Assembly (NCBI RefSeq): GCF_024808255.1
Contig: NZ_JANTYS010000021.1
Location: 1 to 64,000, forward strand
Length of the DNA stretch: 64,000 nucleotides
Source of the DNA: Mucilaginibacter dorajii
GTDB lineage: Bacteria; Bacteroidota; Bacteroidia; Sphingobacteriales; Sphingobacteriaceae
Reading direction: 5' to 3'
Shown here: one piece after another, positions 8,291 to 17,413 of the stretch
How positions within the stretch are numbered: position 1 is the first letter of the stretch
How the letters are laid out: each line of letters starts with the position of its first letter
Made by a program: the position numbers and the translations under genes
The notes under the pieces: model-generated
Seen by the model: the letters and a program-made list of their open reading frames with translations, nothing else
Databases searched by the model: none
What the model was told of the DNA's origin: nothing

Positions 8291-9616
8291 ATGGAAAACC
8301 CAAAGCTATTAAAAAACTTTGCTTCTTTAGGGGTATTGCAAATGGCAAACTATGTATTTCCGTTAATAGCAATACCAATAATCTCGCGAATTATAGGCCC
8401 TAAAAACTTCGGGGTCATCAATTATGCCGCTTCTTTTATGGCATATTTTAACTTGTTGATTAGCTTTGGTTTTGACTACACCGCCACCAGAAGAATTGCT
8501 GCAAAGCCACATGATCAGGTTTTAAGGAACGTAGTGTTTAGCGAAGTTTTCTTTTCGAAGCTTTTTCTTAGTGCTTTGTCAATAGTATTTTTTTTGATTT
8601 GCCTATATGTTGTTCCGCCTTTGGCTGATGAAAAAAGGGTGGCCTGTTTTTCTTTTATTTATAGCATAAGTATGCTGTTTATACCAACTTGGCTATTTCA
8701 AGGTATGCAGGCATTACCTAAATTGGCTTTTTTGACGTTCTTAAGTAGGTTGGTTTTCACAATAACTGTACTTTTTCTCGTCAAACAACCGAATGATTAT
8801 ATATGGCCCCCACTAATTACAGGCATAACCCAAATTTGTATGAGCATTGCTGCTTTTGCCTGGGCATATAAATTGTATAAGGTTAAAATGTTAAAGGTAA
8901 GTTTAAGTCGAATATTTCTATTGCTGTGGGAAGAAAAAATGATCTTTATATCGTTAGTAGTTATAAGTTTATATACAACTACAAATGTTGTTATATTAGG
9001 GTTATTTAAAGATAATGAGCAGGTAGGGTATTATACAGCTGCTCAAAAGCTAATTGATGTTGCCGGCGCAGTTATCAGTTTTCCTTTAGCTCAAACATTA
9101 TTCCCCTTTATTGGCGGTGCCTTCAATGAGGATTTTAACAAAGGAATTGAAACTACAAAAAAAATATTTCCCATTATAATTTTGCTTGCAGCCGCTTTTT
9201 CAATATTCCTCTTCTTTATAGGTCCAATTGTGTTGTTGTGGTTTTATGGACAACATTTTGCACAATCTATATCTATAATTAAAATATTAGCTTTTGTGCC
9301 ACTAATAGTTTCCATAAATAATTTTTTTTGTATTCAGGTAATGTTAAATCTCAAAATGGATAAAGAATTCTTTTTTGTGACCGTTGGTGGTGCAATAGTT
9401 GGTTTAATACTAAATCTTTGCATGGTTAGGTACACAGGTAGTGTTGGTACAGCTTGGAATTGGTTGGTGGTAGAAACAGTTATTACATTATGTGCTTATA
9501 TAATATTACGGTTTAAAAATATAGATTTAATTGATTTTAATCATTTTAAGCCAAATAATATTTTAATCCATCTTCAGTCAGTTGTTTCTAATTTTAACGA
9601 TAAAGTAAATAAATAA
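8291..9616 (+). CDS. Oligosaccharide flippase (Wzx-like)
   Basis: A 441-residue polytopic membrane protein of the MOP/MATE superfamily (Polysacc_synt type). It would flip undecaprenyl-diphosphate-linked repeat units to the periplasmic face. The N-terminus NFASLGVLQMANYVFPLIAI with IISRIIGP is typical of Wzx, and about 12 hydrophobic helices follow, with charged Arg/Lys between them. A TAAQKLIDV segment near residue 255 matches the conserved middle of the family. It lies between Wzz and Glf; its stop is 4 bases before the glf start, so translation is probably coupled. Confidence 0.88.
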   Translation: MENPKLLKNFASLGVLQMANYVFPLIAIPIISRIIGPKNFGVINYAASFMAYFNLLISFGFDYTATRRIAAKPHDQVLRNVVFSEVFFSKLFLSALSIVFFLICLYVVPPLADEKRVACFSFIYSISMLFIPTWLFQGMQALPKLAFLTFLSRLVFTITVLFLVKQPNDYIWPPLITGITQICMSIAAFAWAYKLYKVKMLKVSLSRIFLLLWEEKMIFISLVVISLYTTTNVVILGLFKDNEQVGYYTAAQKLIDVAGAVISFPLAQTLFPFIGGAFNEDFNKGIETTKKIFPIIILLAAAFSIFLFFIGPIVLLWFYGQHFAQSISIIKILAFVPLIVSINNFFCIQVMLNLKMDKEFFFVTVGGAIVGLILNLCMVRYTGSVGTAWNWLVVETVITLCAYIILRFKNIDLIDFNHFKPNNILIHLQSVVSNFNDKVNK

Positions 9617-9620
9617 TAAC

Positions 9621-10721
9621 ATGTTTGACTATTTAATAGTAGGGGCAGGATTCGCTGGAAGTGTATTGGCAGAGCGTTTAGCTACACAAGCTAACAAAAG
9701 AGTTTTGCTTGTGGATAAGCGAACCCATATAGGTGGTAATGCTTACGATAATTATAATGAGGATGGAATTCTTGTTCACAAATATGGCCCGCATTGGTTT
9801 CATACTAATGATAAAGGTGTATTTGATTATTTATCACAATTTACTGAATGGCGCTTTCATTATCACCGGGTAAAGAGTTATGTTGACGGTAACTTACTTC
9901 CTATACCTATTAATATGGATACGGTAAATGAGCTTTATGGCTTAAAATTATCGTCCCCGGAAGATGTACAAACTTTTTTTGATACAGTAAAAGTGCAAAT
10001 TGATAACCCCAAAAATTCTGAAGAAATGGTAATAAGCCAGGTTGGGAAAGATTTGTACGATAAATTTTTTAAAAATTACACCTTAAAGCAATGGGAAATT
10101 CACCCGAAAGATTTAGCTGCGAGTGTTACCGCGCGTATACCAACCAGAACGAATAGAGATAACAGGTATTTCACAGACAAATATCAGTGCATGCCCAAAT
10201 ATGGATACACCGCTATGTTTAATAAAATGCTTATGTCTCCAAATATTAGTATTTTGTTGAATACCGATTATAATGATATCATAAAGGAAGTTAGCTATAA
10301 AAAAATGATTTATACAGGTCCGATTGATAGTTTCTTTGATTATAAATTTGGTAAGCTACCTTATCGCACATTGAGGTTTGAACATGAAACATTCAATCAA
10401 GAAAATTACCAGGGTTTACAACAGGTAAATTATCCTAATGATTTTGATTTTACGAGGATAATTGAGTGGAAACATGCAACAGGCCAAAAAAGTAATTTGA
10501 CAACTATTACACGTGAATATTCTTTGCTTGCCGATGATCATTCTGACAAATATTATCCTATTCCACGCGAGGAGAATCACGCTTTATTTAACAAGTATAA
10601 AGCAGAAGCTGATAAAATTGAATCGGTTTTGTTTTGTGGCCGATTGGCCGATTATAAATATTATAACATGGATCAGGTTATAGCACGCTCACTGTCATTG
10701 TTTAAAAAGGAAACTGTTTAA
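9621..10721 (+). CDS. glf: UDP-galactopyranose mutase
   Basis: A 366-residue flavoenzyme that interconverts UDP-galactopyranose and UDP-galactofuranose. Residues 5-13 (LIVGAGFAG) form the FAD-binding GxGxxG. D32 ends the second strand, and the GGNAYDNY motif (~38-45) and HKYGPHWFHT (~54-63) are hallmarks of the family. The length fits the bacterial enzymes (about 370). It predicts that the polymer made here contains galactofuranose. The next gene, 10 bases downstream, is a glycosyltransferase whose sequence resembles galactofuranosyltransferases, in agreement. Confidence 0.95.
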   Translation: MFDYLIVGAGFAGSVLAERLATQANKRVLLVDKRTHIGGNAYDNYNEDGILVHKYGPHWFHTNDKGVFDYLSQFTEWRFHYHRVKSYVDGNLLPIPINMDTVNELYGLKLSSPEDVQTFFDTVKVQIDNPKNSEEMVISQVGKDLYDKFFKNYTLKQWEIHPKDLAASVTARIPTRTNRDNRYFTDKYQCMPKYGYTAMFNKMLMSPNISILLNTDYNDIIKEVSYKKMIYTGPIDSFFDYKFGKLPYRTLRFEHETFNQENYQGLQQVNYPNDFDFTRIIEWKHATGQKSNLTTITREYSLLADDHSDKYYPIPREENHALFNKYKAEADKIESVLFCGRLADYKYYNMDQVIARSLSLFKKETV

Positions 10722-10731
10722 TAAAATTTAA

Positions 10732-11685
10732 ATGAGAATTGCTGTAGTAGTTGTTACTTATAATAGGTTATCCTTATTAAAGGAATGTTTAATTGCTCTT
10801 AAAAATCAAACCTTAAAAATCAATAAAATTTTTATTGTTAATAATGGTAGTACAGACGGTACAACAGAATGGCTTGCTCAACAAGATGGATTTTTTATTG
10901 TTAATCAAGAGAATCTGGGCAGCTCAGGGGGGTTTTCAAAGGGGATATCAATGGCCAGCAAAGAAAACTTTGACTGGATTTGGGTTATGGATGACGATGC
11001 CGAGCCAGCATTAAACTGCCTGGAAAATTGCCTTAAAGCGGCAAATAATAACGACGTAGATATTATAGCTCCTTTGTTATTAAAGGCGTCGACTAATAAG
11101 GTTGATGTTATGCATAGAGGAACTATAGTAGAGAGTTTGACAAAGTTTGAAAGTGTACCGCATTTACTTCGGGAAGATAAAATAAATACTGATTATGTTG
11201 AAAATGTAGAATTTGTATCATTTGTAGGGCCATTGTATTCAAAAAAAGCAGTGCAAATAGTGGGAATACCAAAAGCTGAGCTTTTTTTACATCATGATGA
11301 TTTTGAATACTCAATAAGAATGAAAGATGCTGGATTGAAGTCATTATTAGTTTATTCAGCAATGATTTTTCATAAAGAAGCTGCTCACGTTCACGAAAAA
11401 AGTAAATGGTTAAAATTTAACAAGCCTACACCTAAACAAAAACTATTTATTAAATATTTTTCCCCTCGTAATAAAGCCTTTATAGTAAGAAAAAGAAAAG
11501 GGGTGTTAGCCGCTATAATAATTTCTTTTCCTGTATTAGCACGCGAATTTACAAGGCATATATTTACCAACCCGATATTGCTTCCCGGGCGGTTGAGCTT
11601 TTTCTTTAATGCAATTACAGATGGAATTAAAGGTAATTTAGATAACGGAAAATCAAAACGGCTTATTGATAAGCTCAAAAAATGA
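10732..11685 (+). CDS. Family 2 glycosyltransferase, probable galactofuranosyltransferase
   Basis: A 317-residue GT2 enzyme with a GT-A fold. The N-terminal strand VVVVTYNR, the SSGGFSKG segment (~64-71), the DDD metal-binding motif at 87-89 (WVMDDDAEP) and HHDDFEY (~190) are the pattern of the GlfT-like branch. No transmembrane helix is needed; the C-terminal ~80 residues are basic and may attach to the membrane. It directly follows glf and overlaps the next gene by 4 bases (ATGA), so transfer of galactofuranose is the best guess from similarity and context together. Acceptor unknown. Confidence 0.8.
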   Translation: MRIAVVVVTYNRLSLLKECLIALKNQTLKINKIFIVNNGSTDGTTEWLAQQDGFFIVNQENLGSSGGFSKGISMASKENFDWIWVMDDDAEPALNCLENCLKAANNNDVDIIAPLLLKASTNKVDVMHRGTIVESLTKFESVPHLLREDKINTDYVENVEFVSFVGPLYSKKAVQIVGIPKAELFLHHDDFEYSIRMKDAGLKSLLVYSAMIFHKEAAHVHEKSKWLKFNKPTPKQKLFIKYFSPRNKAFIVRKRKGVLAAIIISFPVLAREFTRHIFTNPILLPGRLSFFFNAITDGIKGNLDNGKSKRLIDKLKK

Positions 11686-12854
11686 CAAATTTTGAAAGTA
11701 AAACCCTTAAGATAGTAAATAGAGTACGCAGTGAGCCTCCTTTATTAGCAGCTGTTATAACGGTGGTCATTTATTCAAGCCCAGCTTTTTTAAGTATTAT
11801 TAAATTCGGACATCTTAATTTGCCTGATGGGTTTACACGGCATATTGTTGTTGAGCCTGTTTTTGCATTAATTGCAATTTTTATCAATTTTTTTTTACTT
11901 ATTATTTTTATTACCGCACCAGCTATTAAGGTGAATTTTAATTTCATACTCATAAATGATTGGGTAAGAAAGCTATTGATTTTTTTTTATTGGAGTTTGT
12001 CTCTATCATCAATACTCATGATAGAGGTGAAAATTAAATACGTTTCACTAATATTAAGTGACCCTTTGCTCGCTATAGTAAGCGGAGGGCTTATAGCCGA
12101 TGAACACTTACTTTTATATTTTTTTTTAGGCATAAGTGGTTTAATAGGCTTTGCACTTATTCGTAAAGAAGATGGTTTTTTTTTAAATTTTATTGGCGGA
12201 TTATTTTCTGTTCTGATAGTTGTATTCTATTTTTTTCTTGGGCGGCGAGAAGTAGCGATTATGTCGATATGTTTTTTGTTATTGGCTAAAGGCAAAGGGA
12301 TTTCTAAAGTTAAGTGGTTATTATTAGGTGTGTCAAGCCTCGTGATTGTTGTTTTTATTATGAGCCTGCGTATAGGGGATGAAGGGAAAAAAATATATGA
12401 CCTGAACTCGGAGGAGCTATCGCCGGTTTCATATAGCTCATATATAATTCAGCAAAACGAATTATACAACCCACTTCGCGGAATCACGGAAGCAACAATA
12501 CTACGTCCGTTTTTATTCAACAAAAGCAGTATAGCCGTACAATATTTTAAAAATGAAGTCGGAGATCCAGCAGCTACGCCAGTTATTGGTATTGCTGGAA
12601 TAACATATATGTATGGGTTTATTGTACCATTTATAAATGTATTTATCCTGGGTGTTTTATTCAGAACAGTATCGGTCTCTTTTAATAAAAGCAAATCTCC
12701 CTGGTTGAAAATTTTTTTAATTTATCTTACATTCAAAGCCTTTAATCTCTTCCGTAATGGCGAATTCTCAATACTTTCGTTAGATATTTTAATGTTTACA
12801 ATTTTAATGATACCTGCTTTAATGTTTAAATTTGAAAAGCGTTCCGCAACATGA
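11682..12854 (+). CDS. O-antigen/polysaccharide polymerase (Wzy-like) membrane protein
   Basis: A 390-residue protein with about ten hydrophobic helices and a larger loop around residues 230-290 (NELYNPLRGITEATILRP region). These features fit the Wzy polymerases, which share little sequence. The assignment rests mostly on topology and on its place between glycosyltransferases in a locus that has Wzx and Wzz but no other polymerase candidate. It overlaps both neighbours by 4 bases (ATGA junctions). Oddity: four runs of nine T lie inside the gene (11888-11896, 11980-11988, 12119-12127, 12176-12184), possible slippage sites; the frame is open here. Confidence 0.75.
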   Translation: MTNFESKTLKIVNRVRSEPPLLAAVITVVIYSSPAFLSIIKFGHLNLPDGFTRHIVVEPVFALIAIFINFFLLIIFITAPAIKVNFNFILINDWVRKLLIFFYWSLSLSSILMIEVKIKYVSLILSDPLLAIVSGGLIADEHLLLYFFLGISGLIGFALIRKEDGFFLNFIGGLFSVLIVVFYFFLGRREVAIMSICFLLLAKGKGISKVKWLLLGVSSLVIVVFIMSLRIGDEGKKIYDLNSEELSPVSYSSYIIQQNELYNPLRGITEATILRPFLFNKSSIAVQYFKNEVGDPAATPVIGIAGITYMYGFIVPFINVFILGVLFRTVSVSFNKSKSPWLKIFLIYLTFKAFNLFRNGEFSILSLDILMFTILMIPALMFKFEKRSAT

Positions 12855-13762
12855 ATTACTCAACCCTTGCTTGTATTTTAGCATATTATCCAGAAGATGG
12901 CTTTAATAATATTTGTACAATAATTGCTCAACAAGTAGATTTTTTATTAATAGTTGATAATTCTCCCGATGACAGCTTAGCAAACAGCGGTTATCAATTT
13001 CCTACAAATAGCTCAATTTATTTTAATAGAAATATAGGTACTGTTGCCGGTGCATTAAATGTTGCTATAAAAAAGGCCCGGGATGAAAAATTTGATTTTT
13101 TACAAATCTTTGATCAAGATACCCAACCAATATTGGGCATCACAAAAAGGCTTATTGATTCGTTATTAAAATATCCGAATATTGGAATTATATCTCCAAG
13201 GTTTGTTAATCTTAATACGGGGTATCCTGGCCGCGTATTAATTGATCGAGGTAGGTGGTGCCCCCAAAATACCTGGCCAAATTCGGACATCGGTATAGTT
13301 GATGTTTTATTTACAATTAATAGCGCATCGTTATTAAACATAAAATTAATACCTCAGGATATTTATTACGATGAAAGATTGGTAATTGATGGTTGTGACA
13401 TTGATTTTTGTTTGGCTTTAAAGCGCTTAGAGTTTAAAATAAAAATAGATACGGGATTGTTCATACCCCATGGTATTGGTAATAGAAATAATCAAAGCGG
13501 TAGATGGTCTCCTACTAATTATTCAATAGAACGAAAAGAATTGATGTCAAAAAATAGAATTATAGTTTGGAGAAGATACTTGAAATATTATCCAGGTTTT
13601 ATAATCAACGATTTTTTGGTATTTATATTAGATTCCGGTAGATCTATCTTTATGGAAAAGCGAGGTTTTAGGAAAATGTTTGCAATCATAAAAGGAATGG
13701 TTAAAGGTTTGTTGGAGAAAAATATTCAGCGTCGTTCATTTAAAACCAATAATATAATTTGA
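12851..13762 (+). CDS. Family 2 glycosyltransferase (rhamnosyltransferase-like)
   Basis: A 303-residue GT2 enzyme. The N-terminus CILAYYPEDGFNNI, NRNIGTVAGALN (~59-70) and the DQD motif at 88-90 (IFDQDTQP) are typical of the dTDP-rhamnosyltransferase-like group. ERLVIDGCDIDFCLAL (~179-194) carries the second conserved acidic region. The C-terminus is basic with one weak hydrophobic stretch. It starts inside the polymerase stop codon (ATGA) and ends the tightly packed A+T-rich block; the next gene is 135 bases away. The sugar donated is uncertain. Confidence 0.8.
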   Translation: MNYSTLACILAYYPEDGFNNICTIIAQQVDFLLIVDNSPDDSLANSGYQFPTNSSIYFNRNIGTVAGALNVAIKKARDEKFDFLQIFDQDTQPILGITKRLIDSLLKYPNIGIISPRFVNLNTGYPGRVLIDRGRWCPQNTWPNSDIGIVDVLFTINSASLLNIKLIPQDIYYDERLVIDGCDIDFCLALKRLEFKIKIDTGLFIPHGIGNRNNQSGRWSPTNYSIERKELMSKNRIIVWRRYLKYYPGFIINDFLVFILDSGRSIFMEKRGFRKMFAIIKGMVKGLLEKNIQRRSFKTNNII

Positions 13763-13897
13763 GTCTATTTGATAGTGATAACAATCAAATACCTTGAAAT
13801 GCAAATAAGGTGCTTTTAAATGATTATAAAACCAACGCAAGCAAGCTTTTTTCATATTCAAATTCTTCTGTAAAGTACGAGTAAGTTTGAAAAATTT

Positions 13898-14818
13898 ATG
13901 AAACTGAATTTTAAAGTAGCGTTATTAATTCCTACTCTCAATGCTGGTAAAGAATGGTTAAATACACTTGACAGTATAAGGAGTCAAACAATTGAAATTA
14001 GAACTAAAATTATCATTGACTCGGGTTCATCTGATGATACTGTTCCTTTAGCCAGGCAATACGGTTTTGATGTGGTTGAAATAAAAAAGGCTGAATTTAA
14101 TCACGGCAAAACGCGGCAACAAGCTGCCGATTTATCAAATGACGCGGATATATGCGTTTTTTTAACCCAGGATGCAATTCTTGCTTCGCCAGAAAGTATT
14201 AAAAATATTGTTGATGCTTTTGAAGATCCTGAGGTGGGTATGGCTTATGGAAGGCAACTCCCTCATCAAAATGCAAAACCTTTAGAAACACATGCCCGCT
14301 TGTTTAATTATCCTGATGAGCCTGTAATAAACTCTATTGCAGATGCGGATAAGTTGGGCTTTAAAATAACATTTTGCTCAAATTCTTTCGCTGCTTACCG
14401 TTATAGCGCGTTAATGAAAGTAGGAGGCTTCCCAACTGACTCTATTATGGGCGAGGATGCCATAGTGGCTGCTAAAATGATACAGGCGGGTTATAAAAAA
14501 GCTTACGTAGCTAATGCCGCGGTTTACCATTCACATAGCTACACCGTTAGTGAAGAATTTAAACGCTATTTTGATACAAGAGTGTTTCACGAACAAAATA
14601 AATGGATAATTGACACTTACGGAAAGCCCACCGGAGCTGGCATTAAATTTATGGTTTCGGAGTTACAATATGTTTTGAAACATGATCCTAAAAGTATCGT
14701 CAAATCAATTTCTTCATTAGGTGCCAAGTGGCTTGGCTACAAGAGCGGCGGTTTTTATAAAAAAATGTCCCGGTCACTGCTCAAGAAACTGTCAATGCAT
14801 CATTTTTATTGGAAGTAG
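13898..14818 (+). CDS. Family 2 glycosyltransferase (RfbN/rhamnosyl type)
   Basis: A 306-residue GT2 enzyme of another subgroup. Visible motifs are LLIPTLNAG (9-17), IIDSGSSDDT (39-48), FNHGKTRQQAA (67-77) and VFLTQDA with the metal-binding QDA at 91-93. The FNHG-TR and LTQDA pair is characteristic of rhamnosyltransferase-type enzymes such as RfbN. MGEDAIVAAKM (~190) holds the candidate catalytic acid. It is separated from the previous glycosyltransferase by 135 bases and from the next gene by 304, so it may have its own transcript. It is the third and last glycosyltransferase of the locus. Confidence 0.82.
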   Translation: MKLNFKVALLIPTLNAGKEWLNTLDSIRSQTIEIRTKIIIDSGSSDDTVPLARQYGFDVVEIKKAEFNHGKTRQQAADLSNDADICVFLTQDAILASPESIKNIVDAFEDPEVGMAYGRQLPHQNAKPLETHARLFNYPDEPVINSIADADKLGFKITFCSNSFAAYRYSALMKVGGFPTDSIMGEDAIVAAKMIQAGYKKAYVANAAVYHSHSYTVSEEFKRYFDTRVFHEQNKWIIDTYGKPTGAGIKFMVSELQYVLKHDPKSIVKSISSLGAKWLGYKSGGFYKKMSRSLLKKLSMHHFYWK

Positions 14819-15122
14819 GCGCATCTAACTAAGAAACCGGGATTTTTACTCCTTCCAAATTATTATTGTTAATAAATTATTAATTAATTGAAAATAAATA
14901 GTGAATGTTGCTGGCATTTGCATGGCTAAATTAATAGCATAGAAATGCGGATGCAAATAACATATCATTGATATTATAAATTTAAGCGTAAATAATTTAC
15001 GGAGTGTTGTAGCGTTAATGGATTATTAAACGTAATGGTAATAAATACTGGTAATTTTTATCATTTTTAATATTCTTAATGCGTTTTAAAAGTAAAAATA
15101 CTACATTTGCATCACCTTATCT
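14819..15122 (+). promoter_or_regulatory. intergenic with putative promoter for the initiating transferase
   Basis: 304 A+T-rich bases without a gene. TACATTTG at 15102-15109 fits the -7 element TAnnTTTG and lies 13 bases before the start codon at 15123. No good -33 TTG is seen at the right distance. Confidence 0.4.
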
Positions 15123-16472
15123 ATGAATATACGCTACTCTAAATTACTTCCGGTTTTCACTTTTATAAGTGATTTGCTGATATTAAATATCTCTTTACAA
15201 TGTGCTCATTCACTTGTGTTTAGGTATTTTTCGGACGAGGTTCATTCTGTTAACTTTATCCTTTTAGTTAATATGGCGTGGGTATCCATAGCCTCGCTCA
15301 CTAAAAACTATGTAATTCACAGGCCCTTAGTTTTAAGTAATACTGTCAATAAATTTTTGACTTCATTGATATACCATCTGCTAACAGTACTTGGAACGAT
15401 ATACTTTTTTAAGTTGTACGAGGTTAGCCGCTGGGAGATGTTTTTTACCTATAGCATGTTTTTGGTGCTCATTGTTTTGCAAAGGTCAACCATATTCTTT
15501 TTGCTTGATTACATCCGTAAAAAAGGCTACAATCGTAAACATATTCTTTTAATTGGTAATAAATTAATTGCCGATAAATTAGTAAGAACATTTTCCCGTC
15601 ATCCAGAATATGGCTATTATTTCATTGATTTGATCACCGAAGAAATGATCGAACAGCTTTCGGATGAGTTATTGCTGAAAAAATTATTTGACAAACATGC
15701 AGATGAAATATTCATTTGCTATAAAAATATGCAGTTGCCTTTACTACAAAAGGTGGTTGATCTGGGCGACCAGCACAAGGTTAAAATAAAATTGGTTTCC
15801 GACCTGTTTTTAAGTAACAATTATGCCAGCGTTATTAATTACGATAACTTGCCGGTAATACAGCTTACAGCAAACCCCGAGCTTAGCCTGAAAATTATAT
15901 TGTTTAAAAGAGTTTTTGACCTGGCATTTTCCTCGTTGGTAATGATAGTGGGGGCACCGGTATTTTTATTGCTGATTATTGCCACTAAATTAACCTCAAA
16001 AGGACCTGTTTTTTATCGCCAGGAAAGGGTTGGCAGGGATAGGAAAATATTCAACATCTATAAGTTCCGCAGTATGTATATTAATTCAGAAACTGCCGGA
16101 CCACAATTATCAAGCGAGAATGATCCCCGCATTACTAAATGGGGTAGGATCATCCGCAAATCAAGACTGGATGAATTGCCACAGTTTTGGAATGTTTTAA
16201 TAGGCGAAATGTCAATAGTTGGCCCAAGGCCAGAACGCCAATTCTTTATTGAACAACTTTTAGAAAAATCTCCTAATTATAAAAAACTATTAACACTTAA
16301 ACCAGGGCTTACCTCTATTGGCCAGGTAAACTACGGTTATGCCGAAAACGTTGACCAGATGCTGAACCGCGTGCGGTACGATTTACTTTACCTGAACAAC
16401 ATCTCCTTCAATAGCGAAATGAACATTATTTTAAAAACCATACAGGTTATGGTTCAGCTTAAAGGGAAATAA
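15123..16472 (+). CDS. Initiating polyprenyl glycosylphosphotransferase (WcaJ/WbaP family)
   Basis: A 449-residue polyisoprenyl-phosphate hexose-1-phosphate transferase. It starts the repeat unit by moving a sugar-phosphate (often glucose or galactose) to undecaprenyl phosphate. Four N-terminal hydrophobic helices (~10-130), a nucleotide-binding-like middle domain (~135-240, starting HILLIGNKL) and a C-terminal catalytic domain (from ~262) are visible. The latter has the re-entrant helix, RQERVGR, IYKFRSMY, SRLDELPQFWNV, GPRPER and LKPGLTSIGQV blocks of the family. It closes the polysaccharide locus and is followed by a strong hairpin. Sugar specificity cannot be read. Confidence 0.9.
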   Translation: MNIRYSKLLPVFTFISDLLILNISLQCAHSLVFRYFSDEVHSVNFILLVNMAWVSIASLTKNYVIHRPLVLSNTVNKFLTSLIYHLLTVLGTIYFFKLYEVSRWEMFFTYSMFLVLIVLQRSTIFFLLDYIRKKGYNRKHILLIGNKLIADKLVRTFSRHPEYGYYFIDLITEEMIEQLSDELLLKKLFDKHADEIFICYKNMQLPLLQKVVDLGDQHKVKIKLVSDLFLSNNYASVINYDNLPVIQLTANPELSLKIILFKRVFDLAFSSLVMIVGAPVFLLLIIATKLTSKGPVFYRQERVGRDRKIFNIYKFRSMYINSETAGPQLSSENDPRITKWGRIIRKSRLDELPQFWNVLIGEMSIVGPRPERQFFIEQLLEKSPNYKKLLTLKPGLTSIGQVNYGYAENVDQMLNRVRYDLLYLNNISFNSEMNIILKTIQVMVQLKGK

Positions 16473-16500
16473 TAAAAGCAATCTATCATCTACCTATATT

Positions 16501-16546
16501 AATATCAACACAAAAGGCGCTGTAAAGCGCCTTTTGTGTTGATATT
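16501..16546 (+). terminator. terminator of the polysaccharide locus
   Basis: A perfect 20-bp stem (16501-16520 with 16527-16546, three further pairs possible) with a six-base TGTAAA loop, starting 28 bases after the stop codon. The T-rich part (CTTTTGTGTT) lies in the 3' arm, so it is a strong hairpin but not a textbook U tract. Confidence 0.7.
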
Positions 16547-16596
16547 AATTATAACTAAAAAGTGTTATTGACGAGTATACATCAAGGTTAAACAAA

Positions 16597-17150
16597 AAAA
16601 CAATCGTCATTGCGAGTTATAAAATCCGGTGGCTTCTGAAGGGGAAAATGACAAATAAAACGCGTCATTGCGAGTTGTAAAATCCGCGGCCTTTGAAGGT
16701 AGAATGACAACACCTTTAACCCCGCTGTCATGCCGAACTTGTTTCGGCACCACCCATGCTAAGTGTACTTCATGCGGGAAACCTGTCCTGTGGGGTCCTG
16801 AAACAAGGATGACTTCCGTTTTATAACTTGTCATGGGTAGGCACGAAGCAATCCCCGACTATGCAGATCCGCCCTGTAAGTAGGAAATTGCTTCGTCGTT
16901 CCTCCTACCCATGACGTTTTGTAAAAAATGTTTGTCATCCTTCGTGCCTCAGAATGACAGGGTGTAGAAGGTAGTTCTTACGTCATTTCCACCTTCACAG
17001 TCTGCGGATTTTATAACTCGCAATGACGGGTTCTTTAAGTTGTCATGGGTTGCAACGAAGGATCTTCTTCGTCCTGCTCATCGCAGATTTTTATAGCGAA
17101 GAAGATCCTTCACTACCTTCAGGATGACAAATGTTTTTACAAAATGTCAT
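16597..17150. repeat. cluster of nested intergenic palindromic repeats
   Basis: No gene is credible here. Several modules bounded by GTCAT...ATGAC are strung together: two copies of a GTCATTGCGAGTT-TAAAATCC unit (from 16611 and 16663), a GTCATGCCGAACTTGTTTCGG unit (from ~16727), a large palindrome with arms 16830-16852 and 16887-16915, and one with perfect 15-bp arms at 17057-17071 and 17097-17111. The stretch 16913-17030 is clearly related to 34731-34895, including GTTTTGTAAAAAA, ATGACAGGGTG and TCGCAATGACG. Open frames inside it are by-products. Confidence 0.8.
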
Positions 17151-17363
17151 GGCTGGTATTGCTTCGTTTTTTTACCAGCTGTTTCGGTTTTGTTGCGTTT
17201 CGAAAATTATGGCAATTCACAACATGTTGATTTGTAAGTAGATGGTATTTTAAGCTGTTTCACTTGTTGCGCAACACAACAGTTTTGGATGATATTGAAA
17301 ATAATGCCAGGCAGTAAAAGAAAATCGTCTGATAAAGATAACTGCCATCCAAATCTCTCTATC

Positions 17364-17397
17364 AACAAAAAAGGCACCCGGAGGTGCCTTTTTTGTT
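17364..17397. terminator. bidirectional terminator
   Basis: A perfect 15-bp stem (17364-17378 with 17383-17397), CGGA loop and T/A-rich arms ending TTTTTTGTT. It lies 17 bases beyond the stop of the minus-strand lipoprotein gene and can act in both directions. Confidence 0.85.
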
Positions 17398-17413
17398 CTT
17401 AATTAAAGAAGGA

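Noticed and set aside
16501..16546. end of an insertion sequence
   Set aside because: The long perfect hairpin sits right after a stop codon and has no transposase or second end; a terminator explains it better.
16607..16834. 75-codon minus-strand open frame
   Set aside because: It lies fully within GTCATTGCGAG-type repeats and reads through several modules.
16597..17150. possible CRISPR array
   Set aside because: Repeats are palindromic modules of unequal length and spacing, not regular direct repeats with unique spacers, and no cas gene is near.
17045..17230. 61-codon open frame in the repeat cluster
   Set aside because: It consists of palindromic repeat sequence, has no recognisable protein features and no leader; a by-product of repeats.
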